64,000 nt of DNA from an uncultured Prevotellaceae bacterium (lineage in GTDB: Bacteria > Bacteroidota > Bacteroidia > Bacteroidales > Bacteroidaceae): contig ONMN01000013.1 of NCBI GenBank assembly GCA_900318885.1, forward strand, positions 43,435 to 107,434. Reading direction: 5' to 3'. The notes beneath the pieces are model-generated. The model worked only from the letters and a program-made list of their open reading frames with translations. It ran no database searches and was not told where the DNA came from. This document shows, piece after piece, positions 52,674 through 61,172 of this stretch. Position 1 is the stretch's first letter. Every line of letters starts with the position of its first letter. The position numbers were made by a program, and so were the translations under genes.

Positions 52674-52784
52674 ATGAAAAGGAACCTCATCATACTGACC
52701 TCGTTGCTGGTGCTAACTGTGCAGCTGAAGGCGTGTTATTTTGTACTGATATTGATAGAACCTGTTTTGAGACCGTCGCTCTGA
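52674..52784 (+). pseudogene. Possible remnant of an exported-protein gene (signal peptide only)
   Basis: This 36-codon ORF begins MKRNLIILTSLLVLTVQLKA, a good signal peptide, and stops soon after running antisense into the end of the GH2 gene. It follows the trpB terminator by 5 bp and has no -7 box. It may be the 5' stump of a gene lost by rearrangement, or chance. Confidence 0.3.
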
Positions 52785-55174
52785 CAGCGAAGCACCAGTG
52801 CGGAGGGTGTCGGCGTGCTCTGAATCAACACTTGTGCCAAACCGTTGAAGGCCGGAATGGTAAACTCACGACAGTTGGCGTCTGACGGATGGTCCTGACC
52901 GGGAAACATTGGGTCGCCATTGCCTGCACCAAGAATGCGGCCTTCGCCCTCGAGTGTGAAGGTCAGCACGGGACAGGCATCAGGTACGACACGCCCCTTC
53001 TTATCCTGTACTTCGACGGTAATGACCGCCACGTCGCGACCGTCGGCTGTGGGTTCCGTGTGGTCAGCTTTTAGCACTGTTTGATAAGCTGGTTTGGTGG
53101 TCTCGATGGTTTGCGTCATGATGCGTTTACCATTCTTATAACCGTAAGCGACGACGCGCCCGGGCTGATAGACGGCACGCCATTTGAGGTGTCCGTTCTT
53201 GGGCATTGGCTGTCGTCCGAGTTTCTTGCCGTTGACGATGAGTTCCACTTCGTCGCAGTTGCTGTAGGCCCAGAGGTCGATTTCCTCGCCCTCGTGTCCT
53301 TGCAGATTCCAATGGGGAAAGATGTGGAGTGTGGGCTCGTCGGTCCACCATGCCTTTAGATAATATGCCTCGTCCTTGGGGAATCCGCAGTAGTCGAGAA
53401 TGCCGAATTCGGAGTCGTGGGCAGGATATTTCAGGGGATTGGGTTCGCCACGATAGTCAAAGCCCGTCCAATAGAACAATCCAGCGGCCCACGGACGTTC
53501 GGTATAGAACTGCCAGCCGCGCTCGATGACGTTTTCGACGTGGTGATGGGTGGTGTCGCGATTCATGGAAACCATCCGCCCAGGATAGTCGGGCGAGTTA
53601 AAGTACCAGCCGCGCGTGCCGCAACCGCTGGTTTCCTCTGTGCCGACAATCTTCCACGAGGGATTGGCTGCCTTGCGATTGTCCACATCGTTTTGCACGA
53701 TATAGTTGAAGCCTACGACGTCGAGACCTTTGATGAGTTCCGTGCCTCCGGCATTGGCTACCGTACTGGGTCGTGTGGGGTCGAAGAGTTTTGTGTATTC
53801 GCGCATGGCCTCGGCCAGACGAGTACCTTGAATGGTGTTCTCCAGTCCCCATTCCTCGTTGCCGTCGCTCCAAAGGATGATGCTCGGATGATTGCGGTCG
53901 CGTTTGATCATCCGCTCCAAGAGTCTGAGATGTTCATCGTTGATGCCCATCAGACGGTTCTCGTCAATGACAAGAATGCCTTCGCGGTCGCAGATGTCGA
54001 GTAGGGCAGGGGTCATAGGATTGTGCGAGGCGCGATAGGCGTTGCAGCCGAATGCTTTCAGCTGACGAATGCGCCACGCCTGCAGGGCATCGGGAATGGC
54101 CGTACCCACGCCGGCATGGTCTTGGTGCATATTGACGCCTTTCAGTTTCAGCGGCTTGCCATTGAGCAAGAAACCCTGCTCGGCATCAAACCGGATATCA
54201 CGGATGCCAATAGTCGTCGTATAGACATCAGTCACCTTGTCATCCACCTTCACGATGTGTTCCACCTGATAGAGATACGGATCGTCAGGACTCCACAAAT
54301 GAGGTTCCTTGACAATCAACATACATTCCTGACCTTTTGTGTCCTTGGCCTTCAGATTGCTGGGATAATTATCCTTACCATACACCACCTCGCGTCCCTC
54401 AGCATCGAGTAGTCGGATATCCACCGTATAATGTTGTGTCTCAAGACCACTATTGGTCACCTCGGTCCTGACCATCAGCACAGCAGCGCCAGGTTTCTTC
54501 TGCAAATCTGCACGGACGAACGTGCCAAAGGGAGCGACGCTGACCTCAGCCATTTTCTCAAGCCACACGTCGCGATAGATGCCGGCACCCTCGTAGAACC
54601 AGCCTTCCTCCAGCGAGGCATCAGCTCGTACGCAGATGAGATTCTCGTCCCCATATTTAATATAAGGTGTGATGTCGTATACTTGTGTGACATATCCGCT
54701 GGGCTCAGTACCCATATAGAAACCGTTGAACCATACGCGGGCATTGCGGAAGATGCCGTCGAAACGAAGCATCAGACGTTTGCCCAGGTCGTCGTTGGGA
54801 ATGACGATGGTCTTGCGATACCAACCCACGCTGGTTTCGGGATATTTCCAACCAACGGTCTTGTAACCGTGCGAATGGCTGGCCTCAAGGGCATAAGGCA
54901 ACGTGGTGACCCAATCGTGCGGAATCTGCACCTCTTGCCATGCGGCATCGTCGAACTTGGTGGTATATGGTCCTTCGTTGTGAATGGAACTGGCCTTTGT
55001 GAGGTAGTTAAAATATTCCGTGCCACAGCCGAAGTCCTTTGCAGGGTCGGCAGCATGGCCAAAGGCAAATCTCCACCCTTTATCCAAGCGGATGGTTTCA
55101 CGCACACTTTCCGCATGTACCGCTGTCGACAGGACACTGCACAATGCCATCAGAAGAAATGTTTTTAGTCTCAT
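52736..55174 (-). CDS. GH2 beta-galactosidase-like glycoside hydrolase
   Basis: This 812-residue exported GH2 enzyme (signal to about residue 21, AVHA) has a sugar-binding jelly-roll (about 25-215, with HDWVTTLPY, VGWYRK, GIFRNARVWFNG), an immunoglobulin-like domain, then the TIM barrel (GVNMHQDHAGVG, RASHNP) with the acid/base Glu in SDGNEEWG and a nucleophile candidate in GTEETSGCG, and C-terminal beta domains. I start at the ATG at 55174; the longer frame to 55300 would include the -7 box at 55238-55245. Length and motifs fit Bacteroidota beta-galactosidases; beta-mannosidase or glucuronidase cannot be fully excluded. Confidence 0.88.
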   Translation of the reverse strand: MRLKTFLLMALCSVLSTAVHAESVRETIRLDKGWRFAFGHAADPAKDFGCGTEYFNYLTKASSIHNEGPYTTKFDDAAWQEVQIPHDWVTTLPYALEASHSHGYKTVGWKYPETSVGWYRKTIVIPNDDLGKRLMLRFDGIFRNARVWFNGFYMGTEPSGYVTQVYDITPYIKYGDENLICVRADASLEEGWFYEGAGIYRDVWLEKMAEVSVAPFGTFVRADLQKKPGAAVLMVRTEVTNSGLETQHYTVDIRLLDAEGREVVYGKDNYPSNLKAKDTKGQECMLIVKEPHLWSPDDPYLYQVEHIVKVDDKVTDVYTTTIGIRDIRFDAEQGFLLNGKPLKLKGVNMHQDHAGVGTAIPDALQAWRIRQLKAFGCNAYRASHNPMTPALLDICDREGILVIDENRLMGINDEHLRLLERMIKRDRNHPSIILWSDGNEEWGLENTIQGTRLAEAMREYTKLFDPTRPSTVANAGGTELIKGLDVVGFNYIVQNDVDNRKAANPSWKIVGTEETSGCGTRGWYFNSPDYPGRMVSMNRDTTHHHVENVIERGWQFYTERPWAAGLFYWTGFDYRGEPNPLKYPAHDSEFGILDYCGFPKDEAYYLKAWWTDEPTLHIFPHWNLQGHEGEEIDLWAYSNCDEVELIVNGKKLGRQPMPKNGHLKWRAVYQPGRVVAYGYKNGKRIMTQTIETTKPAYQTVLKADHTEPTADGRDVAVITVEVQDKKGRVVPDACPVLTFTLEGEGRILGAGNGDPMFPGQDHPSDANCREFTIPAFNGLAQVLIQSTPTPSALVLRCQSDGLKTGSINISTK

Positions 55175-55237
55175 AATAATTACTATCGTTAATAGTTCTT
55201 TTAATAAAAAAGGTATGTAATGGTTACAAATCAAGTG

Positions 55238-55245
55238 CAAAGATA
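55238..55245 (-). promoter_or_regulatory. -7 box (TATCTTTG) of GH2 gene
   Basis: Minus-strand TAnnTTTG, 63 bp from the ATG at 55174. It sets the start. Confidence 0.7.
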
Positions 55246-55297
55246 AATCTTTTTTTTTAATTAAACAAAAAAATGTTTTTTTATTTTGTTTTGTCCT

Positions 55298-55399
55298 CAC
55301 TTATTCGTACCTTTGACCCTTGGTCAAGGTACTTTCGTTCGGAAATACAAAGAAAAACACGTTTTTCTTTGGTATTTCGCTCACTTATTCGTACCTTTG
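55298..55399 (+). promoter_or_regulatory. Duplicated promoter block with two hairpins upstream of GH94 gene
   Basis: A 19-bp sequence TCACTTATTCGTACCTTTG occurs at 55298-55316 and 55381-55399, each ending in a TACCTTTG -7 box. Between them lie two inverted repeats: GTACC(T)TTGACC/GGTCAAGGTAC (55308-55332), which takes in the first -7 box, and a 17-18-bp one with a single bulge (55342-55358 with 55361-55378). The second -7 box (55392-55399) is 34 bp from the ATG and is the likely main start. Confidence 0.75.
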
Positions 55400-55433
55400 C
55401 AGGCATAGAACTTAAGACATAAAGCATTTGATA

Positions 55434-57875
55434 ATGGAACAACAGAAACGTTACGGTCATTTCGACGACCAGCACCGCGAGTATGTCATTACCGACCCGC
55501 AGACCCCTTGGCCCTGGATCAACTATCTGGGTAACGAGGACTTCTTCTCACTGATTTCTAACACAGCAGGTGGATACAGCTTCTATAAGGATGCTAAGTT
55601 CCGCCGCATCACCCGCTATCGCTACAACAACGTACCGATGGATAACGGTGGTCGCTATTTTTACATCAAGGACGGCGACACCGTTTGGAATCCGGGCTGG
55701 AAGCCTTGTAAGACGCCGCTCGACTTCTACGAGTGCCGTCACGGTATGAGCTACACCCGCATCACGGGTAAGAAAAACGGCGTTGAGGCCAGTGTACTTT
55801 TCTTTGTGCCCCTGAAGAAGTGGGCTGAGGTGCAGAAGTTGACGCTGAAGAATGAGACGTCTGAGACCAAGAGCCTGAAGTTGTTCAGCTTCGAAGAGTG
55901 GTGCCTGTGGAATGCCGCTACCGATATGGAGAATTTCCAGCGTAATTTCTCTACTGGTGAGGTGGAGATTGAAGGCTCGACCATCTATCACAAGACCGAG
56001 TATCGTGAGCGTCGTAACCACTATGCGTTCTATCATGTCAACAGCCCCATCCAGGGCTTCGATACCGACCGCGAGACGTTCGTTGGCTTGTATAACGAGT
56101 TTGCTGATCCTCAGGCTGTGATGGAGGGTAAGCCTCGCAATAGTCATGCCCATGGATGGAGCCCGATTGCTTCGCATTATATCGAGGTCACACTGCAGCC
56201 AGGTGAATCAAAGGACTTTGTGTTCCTGCTGGGTTATATCGAGAACGAGCAGGACGAAAAATTTGAGGCCCTGCAGGTGATTAACAAGAAGAAGGCTCAT
56301 GCCCTTATCGCTGAACTCGACACCACAGAGAAGGTGGACAAGGCATTCGCTGAGCTCTGCGCCCTCTGGGATAACCTCCTTAATATATATAAGGTACGCA
56401 CGGGCAACGACAAGCTCGACCGCATGGTCAATATCTGGAACCAATACCAGTGTATGGTCACCTTCAACTTCTCGCGCTCGGCTTCATTCTTCGAGAGTGG
56501 CGTAGGTCGTGGCATGGGCTTCCGCGACTCCAATCAGGACCTCGTGGGCTTCGTTCATCAGATTCCTCCCCGCGCTCGTCAGCGCATCATCGATATCGCT
56601 TCGACCCAATTCCCCGATGGTGGTTGCTACCACCAGTATCAGCCTCTCACCAAGCGTGGTAACAACGACATCGGTGGTGGCTTCAACGATGATCCCTGCT
56701 GGCTCATCTTCGGTACGGTGGCTTATATCAAGGAGACAGGCGACTTCTCTATTCTCGACGAGATGGTGCCCTTCGACAACCAGCCCGGTACGGAGGTGAC
56801 GCTCTTCGAGCACCTGAAGATTTCGATGAATCACGTCATCAATAATCTCGGTCCTCACCTGTTGCCGTTGATTGGTCGTGCCGACTGGAACGACTGCTTG
56901 AACCTGAACTGCTTCTCTTGGGATCCAAACGAGAGCTTCCAGACCACCGAGAACGTCAGCGAGGGCACCAAGGCCGAATCGCTCATGATTGCCGGACTGT
57001 TCGTTGTCACGGGTAAGGATTATGTCGCCCTCTGCAAGAAGCTTGGCAAGACTGACGAGGCTGCCCGCATGCAGGCCGCTGTCGATGCGATGATTGCTGC
57101 CGTGAAGAAGGACGGTTGGGATGGCGAATGGTACCTCCGCGCCTATGACTTCTACGGACGTAAGATTGGCTCTAACGAGAACGACGAGGCCAAAATCTTC
57201 ATCGAGTCGCAGGGCTGGTGTACCATGGCCGAGATCGGTGCTGAGGACGGTATGGTAGCAAAGTCGCTGGATTCCTGCAAGAAGTATCTGGAGTGCGAGC
57301 ACGGTATGGTACTCAATAATCCCGCCTTCTCGAAGTACATCTACGAATATGGTGAAATCTCTTCATATCCTGAGGGCTACAAGGAGAACGCAGGTATCTT
57401 CTGCCACAACAATCCTTGGGTCATCATTGGTGAGTGTCTCGCAGGTCGTGGAAACGATGCTTGGAGCCACTATGCTAAGATTCTGCCCTCTTATGTCGAG
57501 GAGAAATACCAGACGCTGCACAAGGTGGAGCCCTACGTAAACTGCCAGATGGTGGCTGGTAAGGACGCCTTTAAGCCAGGTGAGGGTAAGAACTCGTGGC
57601 TCACGGGTACGGCTGCTTGGATGTGGTACACCGTCTCAGAGTTTATTTTGGGTATCAAACCCGACTACGATGGCATCCGCATTGATCCTTGTCTGCCTGA
57701 GACAGCTACCGACTACACCGTGAACCGTAAGTTCCGCGAGGCCGACTACGAGATCACTATCCATCCAAATGGTCAGCAGAAGGGTGTGAAGAGCATCGTG
57801 CTCGATGGTAAGCCTGTTGATGGCACGGTTATCCCCTATGCTCCTGGCAAGCATGTGGTGGAAGTGACTATGTAA
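55434..57875 (+). CDS. Cellobiose phosphorylase (GH94)
   Basis: This 813-residue cytosolic phosphorylase splits cellobiose with phosphate to glucose 1-phosphate and glucose, saving ATP. The start [18 protein letters not shown] and the blocks [42 protein letters not shown] (catalytic Asp) and [14 protein letters not shown] match cellobiose phosphorylases closely. There is no signal peptide. The ATG at 55434 is used; the TTG two codons upstream is unlikely. An AT-rich palindrome is in frame at 56378-56395. The nhaD gene follows after 11 bp, so the two are co-transcribed. Confidence 0.94.
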   Translation: MEQQKRYGHFDDQHREYVITDPQTPWPWINYLGNEDFFSLISNTAGGYSFYKDAKFRRITRYRYNNVPMDNGGRYFYIKDGDTVWNPGWKPCKTPLDFYECRHGMSYTRITGKKNGVEASVLFFVPLKKWAEVQKLTLKNETSETKSLKLFSFEEWCLWNAATDMENFQRNFSTGEVEIEGSTIYHKTEYRERRNHYAFYHVNSPIQGFDTDRETFVGLYNEFADPQAVMEGKPRNSHAHGWSPIASHYIEVTLQPGESKDFVFLLGYIENEQDEKFEALQVINKKKAHALIAELDTTEKVDKAFAELCALWDNLLNIYKVRTGNDKLDRMVNIWNQYQCMVTFNFSRSASFFESGVGRGMGFRDSNQDLVGFVHQIPPRARQRIIDIASTQFPDGGCYHQYQPLTKRGNNDIGGGFNDDPCWLIFGTVAYIKETGDFSILDEMVPFDNQPGTEVTLFEHLKISMNHVINNLGPHLLPLIGRADWNDCLNLNCFSWDPNESFQTTENVSEGTKAESLMIAGLFVVTGKDYVALCKKLGKTDEAARMQAAVDAMIAAVKKDGWDGEWYLRAYDFYGRKIGSNENDEAKIFIESQGWCTMAEIGAEDGMVAKSLDSCKKYLECEHGMVLNNPAFSKYIYEYGEISSYPEGYKENAGIFCHNNPWVIIGECLAGRGNDAWSHYAKILPSYVEEKYQTLHKVEPYVNCQMVAGKDAFKPGEGKNSWLTGTAAWMWYTVSEFILGIKPDYDGIRIDPCLPETATDYTVNRKFREADYEITIHPNGQQKGVKSIVLDGKPVDGTVIPYAPGKHVVEVTM
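56378..56395. repeat. AT-rich palindrome CCTTAATATATATAAGGT in GH94 gene
   Basis: Ends CCTTA/TAAGG with an AT core, encoding LNIYKV. Same family as the sites at 8281, 33803, 39926 and 50553. Confidence 0.65.
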
Positions 57876-57886
57876 TGTTGTAATAT

Positions 57887-59185
57887 TTGATAACGAAAAA
57901 AGACAATTACAATGTCAACATTAACGATTTGTATAACAAGGCCGCTATCGCCCTGCTCATGTGTGTGGGATGCTGGACGTTGCTTATGCTAGGCCCTGCA
58001 GCCTATTATCCTGAAATTGCTGCCGATGGTGTCATCCACCATATTGCAGAGGTTATTGAACACCATTTGGGTGATGCTGCAGGTACGTTATTTTTCTTGA
58101 TGGGAGCCATGACCATCGTCGAGATTGTTGATTCGAATGGTGGCTTCAATTTCGTACGCGACACCCTGAAAACCCGTTCGAAACGTAAATTGCTGTGGCG
58201 AGTGGCCTTTATGACGTTTTTCCTGTCGGCCATCCTCGACAATCTCACTACCAGTATCGTGATGATTATGGTGTTGCGCAAGTTAGTTCAGAGTCGTGGC
58301 GATCGTTTGCTCTATGCCGCATTAGTCGTCATCTCTGCCAATAGTGGTGGTGCTTTCTCGCCCATCGGCGACGTGACAACCATCATGCTCTGGATTAAAG
58401 GTGTCATCACCACGCAGGGAGTACTTTCTGAGATTTTCATTCCCTCACTGATTTCTATGCTCATTCCAGCTTTCATTCTCAGTTTGCAACTCAAGGGGAA
58501 ATTCGACAAAGAGCAGAACCTGCCAAAGGCTGATGTAAGTCAGTTTACGAAAGCGCAACGTGATATCATTTTCTGGCTGGGTGTCGGTGGTCTCGTCTTC
58601 GTACCTATCTTCAAGACGCTGACCCATCTGCCGCCGTTTATGGGAATCCTGCTCGTACTGGGTATTCTTTGGACAACGACGGAGATTTTCCACTACAATA
58701 CTGCTGAGGACGATACGATGGCCAAGCGCGTAAGCGATATCATGACTAAAATTGACCTCTCGACCATCATGTTCTTCCTAGGCATCCTGATGGCTGTCGC
58801 TGTATTGCAGGAGGTTGGTGTACTCACCTTGTTGGGCAAAGGTCTCGATGCTACTTTCGAAGGAAATCACTATCTTGTTACTGGCATCATCGGAGTATTG
58901 TCGTCCATTGTCGACAATGTACCTCTCGTAGCTGGTTGTATGGGTATGTATCCCGTTCAGGCTGTTGGAGACTTGGCCGTTGACGGCATCTTCTGGCAAC
59001 TGTTGGCCTACTGTGCCGGTGTCGGTGGTTCGATGCTCATCATCGGTTCTGCCGCTGGTGTGGTGGTCATGGGATTGGAGAAAATCACCTTCGGTTGGTA
59101 TATGAAGAAGATTACGTGGATAGTCTTTGTTGGCTATTTGGCAGGTATCCTAACCTACTGGCTCGAAAAGACTTTTATCTTCTAA
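57887..59185 (+). CDS. nhaD: NhaD-type Na+/H+ antiporter, N-terminus shortened
   Basis: This roughly 432-residue inner-membrane antiporter has about 11 helices and NhaD blocks: VEIVDSNGGF, FFLSAILDNLTTSIVM, ANSGGAFSPIGDVTTIMLW and SSIVDNVPLVAGC. It starts at KAAIALLMCVGCW, where relatives already have one hydrophobic helix upstream; here only about 20 polar residues precede. No in-frame ATG lies between the upstream stop (57881) and Met25. TTG (57887) is the only early start candidate. It may start at the TTG or have lost its first helix. Confidence 0.85.
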   Translation: MITKKDNYNVNINDLYNKAAIALLMCVGCWTLLMLGPAAYYPEIAADGVIHHIAEVIEHHLGDAAGTLFFLMGAMTIVEIVDSNGGFNFVRDTLKTRSKRKLLWRVAFMTFFLSAILDNLTTSIVMIMVLRKLVQSRGDRLLYAALVVISANSGGAFSPIGDVTTIMLWIKGVITTQGVLSEIFIPSLISMLIPAFILSLQLKGKFDKEQNLPKADVSQFTKAQRDIIFWLGVGGLVFVPIFKTLTHLPPFMGILLVLGILWTTTEIFHYNTAEDDTMAKRVSDIMTKIDLSTIMFFLGILMAVAVLQEVGVLTLLGKGLDATFEGNHYLVTGIIGVLSSIVDNVPLVAGCMGMYPVQAVGDLAVDGIFWQLLAYCAGVGGSMLIIGSAAGVVVMGLEKITFGWYMKKITWIVFVGYLAGILTYWLEKTFIF

Positions 59186-59208
59186 CTCATTAAAAGACAA
59201 ATGATTCC

Positions 59209-59246
59209 CTCCCATCTTTCTTTATCAGAAGGATGGGAGTTTTTTA
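59209..59246 (+). terminator. Terminator after nhaD
   Basis: CTCCCATC (59209-59216) pairs with GATGGGAG (59232-59239), followed by TTTTTT. Confidence 0.85.
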
Positions 59247-59328
59247 TTTTTTGTAAAGTGGAAACATGATGATACAAATAATAAAGTTTGTGAAACAATA
59301 TAATAATGTATAATTAAAAAATAGTATT

Positions 59329-59336
59329 TATCTTTG
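59329..59336 (+). promoter_or_regulatory. -7 box (TATCTTTG) of GH43 gene
   Basis: TAnnTTTG match 34 bp before the ATG at 59371. Confidence 0.7.
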
Positions 59337-59370
59337 CAGCGTCAAAAAACTAAAACCGCATATAACAGGC

Positions 59371-61020
59371 ATGAGAAATAAAAGATTTGTTTTAGTAATA
59401 TTATCATTAGTAGTTTGTTTTGTAACCTCAGAAGCTGCTGGAAAGCGTTCCAGCAGCCCTGATGGGTTTAATACAGACGAACTGCTCGTTAAGGACTATG
59501 TAACTAACCCGATGTTGTGGGCGGATGTGCCCGATCCAGATGTTATACGCGTGGGGGATACCTATTATTTGGTCAGCACCACGATGCATCTGATGCCAGG
59601 TGCTCCTGTCATGCGGTCGAAGGACCTCAAGAACTGGGAAACAGTTAGTTACATCTTTGACAAACTCACAGACTCTCCCAAATATGATTTGAAGGAAGGT
59701 ACAGCCTACGGCCGTGGACAGTGGGCTACCTCGTTGAAATACCACAATGGTCGTTTCTATGCCCTTTTAGCCCCCAACGAGGCTGGTGCTATGGGTGATA
59801 CCTATATCTTTACGGCCGAGAAAGCTGAAGGCCCGTGGAAGCTGCTCTCACGTATGCGCCATTTCCACGACTGCTCGCTTTTCTTTGATGACGACAATCG
59901 CGTGTATGTTGTTTATGGCACTGGTGAACTGATGGAGCTAAAGCCTGACCTCAGTGATGTTGTTGAGGGTACTCACCAGCATATTTTCCAGCGCGAGGCC
60001 GATGAGACCGGACTCCTCGAGGGTTCGCGTGTTATCAAGCATAATGGCAAGTACTATCTGCTCATGATATCGCACGTCTATGCTCCAGGGCGTCATCGCC
60101 GTGAGGTATGTTACCGTGCTGACGATATCCACGGACCTTACGAGAAGAAGACGATCCTGCAGTCTCCCTTTGGTGGTTTCTCTTACCTTGCACAAGGTAC
60201 TATTGTCGATACCGAATGGGGCGACTGGTACGGTATTATCTTTCAGGACCGTGGTGGTGTAGGCCGTGTGCTAACGTTGATGCCCTGCCGTTGGATTGAC
60301 GGCTGGCCCATGCTTGGCGACGAACAGGGAATCGTACCTGAGCACGTTCGTGCGCTCAAGAGTGGTGAACCTGAAAAGCATATCGTCTGCCCCGATGATT
60401 TCAATAGCGACAAATTAGGTCTCCATTGGCAATGGAACCACAACCCCGTAGATGATGCATGGAGTCTTTCCGCACGTCCGGGATGGTTGCGCCTGAAGAC
60501 CAATCGTGTGGTTCCTAATATTTATCTGGCTCCCAACACGCTGACACAGCGTATGGAAGGGCCCACGTGTAGCGGTACTGTTAAGCTGGACTTGTCGAAG
60601 ATGAAGGATGGTGACGTTGCTGGTTTTGCTGCTTTCAACGATAGGACTTGTGCTTGGGCCGTCAAGAAACAAGGACGCAAATGGGTGCTGGAACTCGATG
60701 AGTGGGAAGTAAAACTGACACAGCGTGAGAAGGCTGTGGAAGGTTTCGACGAGAAGACCATCGACCGTGTAGAATTGAAATCCCCCATCGTATGGTTACG
60801 TATTGATGGCGATTTCCGTCCTGGGAAGGGCGATAAGGCTACATTCTTCTACAGCACCGATGGCAACGAATGGACGCAGAAGGGTGGTGAATACCACATG
60901 CGTTTTGACTGGCAGCGTTTCTTCATGGGTACCAAGTTCGGCATCTTTAACTACGCTACTAAGCGTCTTGGCGGTTGGATTGACGTTGACAGTTTCGACT
61001 ACAACGTTACTGAAAAATAG
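59371..61020 (+). CDS. Exported GH43 beta-xylosidase/arabinofuranosidase-like enzyme
   Basis: This 549-residue protein has a signal peptide (to about residue 23, TSEAA). The GH43 propeller (about 45-345) has the base Asp in WADVPDPDVIRVGDTYYLVSTT-type sequence (D55), HDCSLFFDDDNRVYVVYG (modulating Asp) and LLEGSRVIKHNGKYYL (acid Glu). A C-terminal concanavalin-like domain (about 360-545) ends WIDVDSFDYN, as in GH43 beta-xylosidase C-terminal domains. It is a single gene between terminator-like hairpins, next to a hybrid sensor that may control it. Confidence 0.88.
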   Translation: MRNKRFVLVILSLVVCFVTSEAAGKRSSSPDGFNTDELLVKDYVTNPMLWADVPDPDVIRVGDTYYLVSTTMHLMPGAPVMRSKDLKNWETVSYIFDKLTDSPKYDLKEGTAYGRGQWATSLKYHNGRFYALLAPNEAGAMGDTYIFTAEKAEGPWKLLSRMRHFHDCSLFFDDDNRVYVVYGTGELMELKPDLSDVVEGTHQHIFQREADETGLLEGSRVIKHNGKYYLLMISHVYAPGRHRREVCYRADDIHGPYEKKTILQSPFGGFSYLAQGTIVDTEWGDWYGIIFQDRGGVGRVLTLMPCRWIDGWPMLGDEQGIVPEHVRALKSGEPEKHIVCPDDFNSDKLGLHWQWNHNPVDDAWSLSARPGWLRLKTNRVVPNIYLAPNTLTQRMEGPTCSGTVKLDLSKMKDGDVAGFAAFNDRTCAWAVKKQGRKWVLELDEWEVKLTQREKAVEGFDEKTIDRVELKSPIVWLRIDGDFRPGKGDKATFFYSTDGNEWTQKGGEYHMRFDWQRFFMGTKFGIFNYATKRLGGWIDVDSFDYNVTEK

Positions 61021-61051
61021 TTAAAACTGCACTATTCATACTCGTTTTTTG

Positions 61052-61085
61052 TCTCACGTAACCCGTTTTTCGGTGTTACGTGAGA
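61052..61085. terminator. Strong hairpin between GH43 and hybrid sensor genes
   Basis: The perfect 11-bp stem TCTCACGTAAC/GTTACGTGAGA has an inner CCG/CGG and a T5 loop. T-rich sequence follows after 10 bp. It is a terminator or a regulatory palindrome. Confidence 0.6.
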
Positions 61086-61125
61086 TAAAGTTTGCTTTTT
61101 TTTTGGTGCTTTCTGTCAAATTGTT

Positions 61126-61133
61126 TATCTTTG
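61126..61133 (+). promoter_or_regulatory. -7 box (TATCTTTG) of hybrid sensor gene
   Basis: TAnnTTTG match 39 bp before the ATG at 61173. Confidence 0.7.
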
Positions 61134-61172
61134 CACCGTGTTTTACAAAACCGACTAACTTAATATTACAAC

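Noticed and set aside
55175-55300. Longer start for the GH2 enzyme (42 extra residues)
   Set aside because: The extension contains the -7 box at 55238-55245 and would hide a normal signal peptide.
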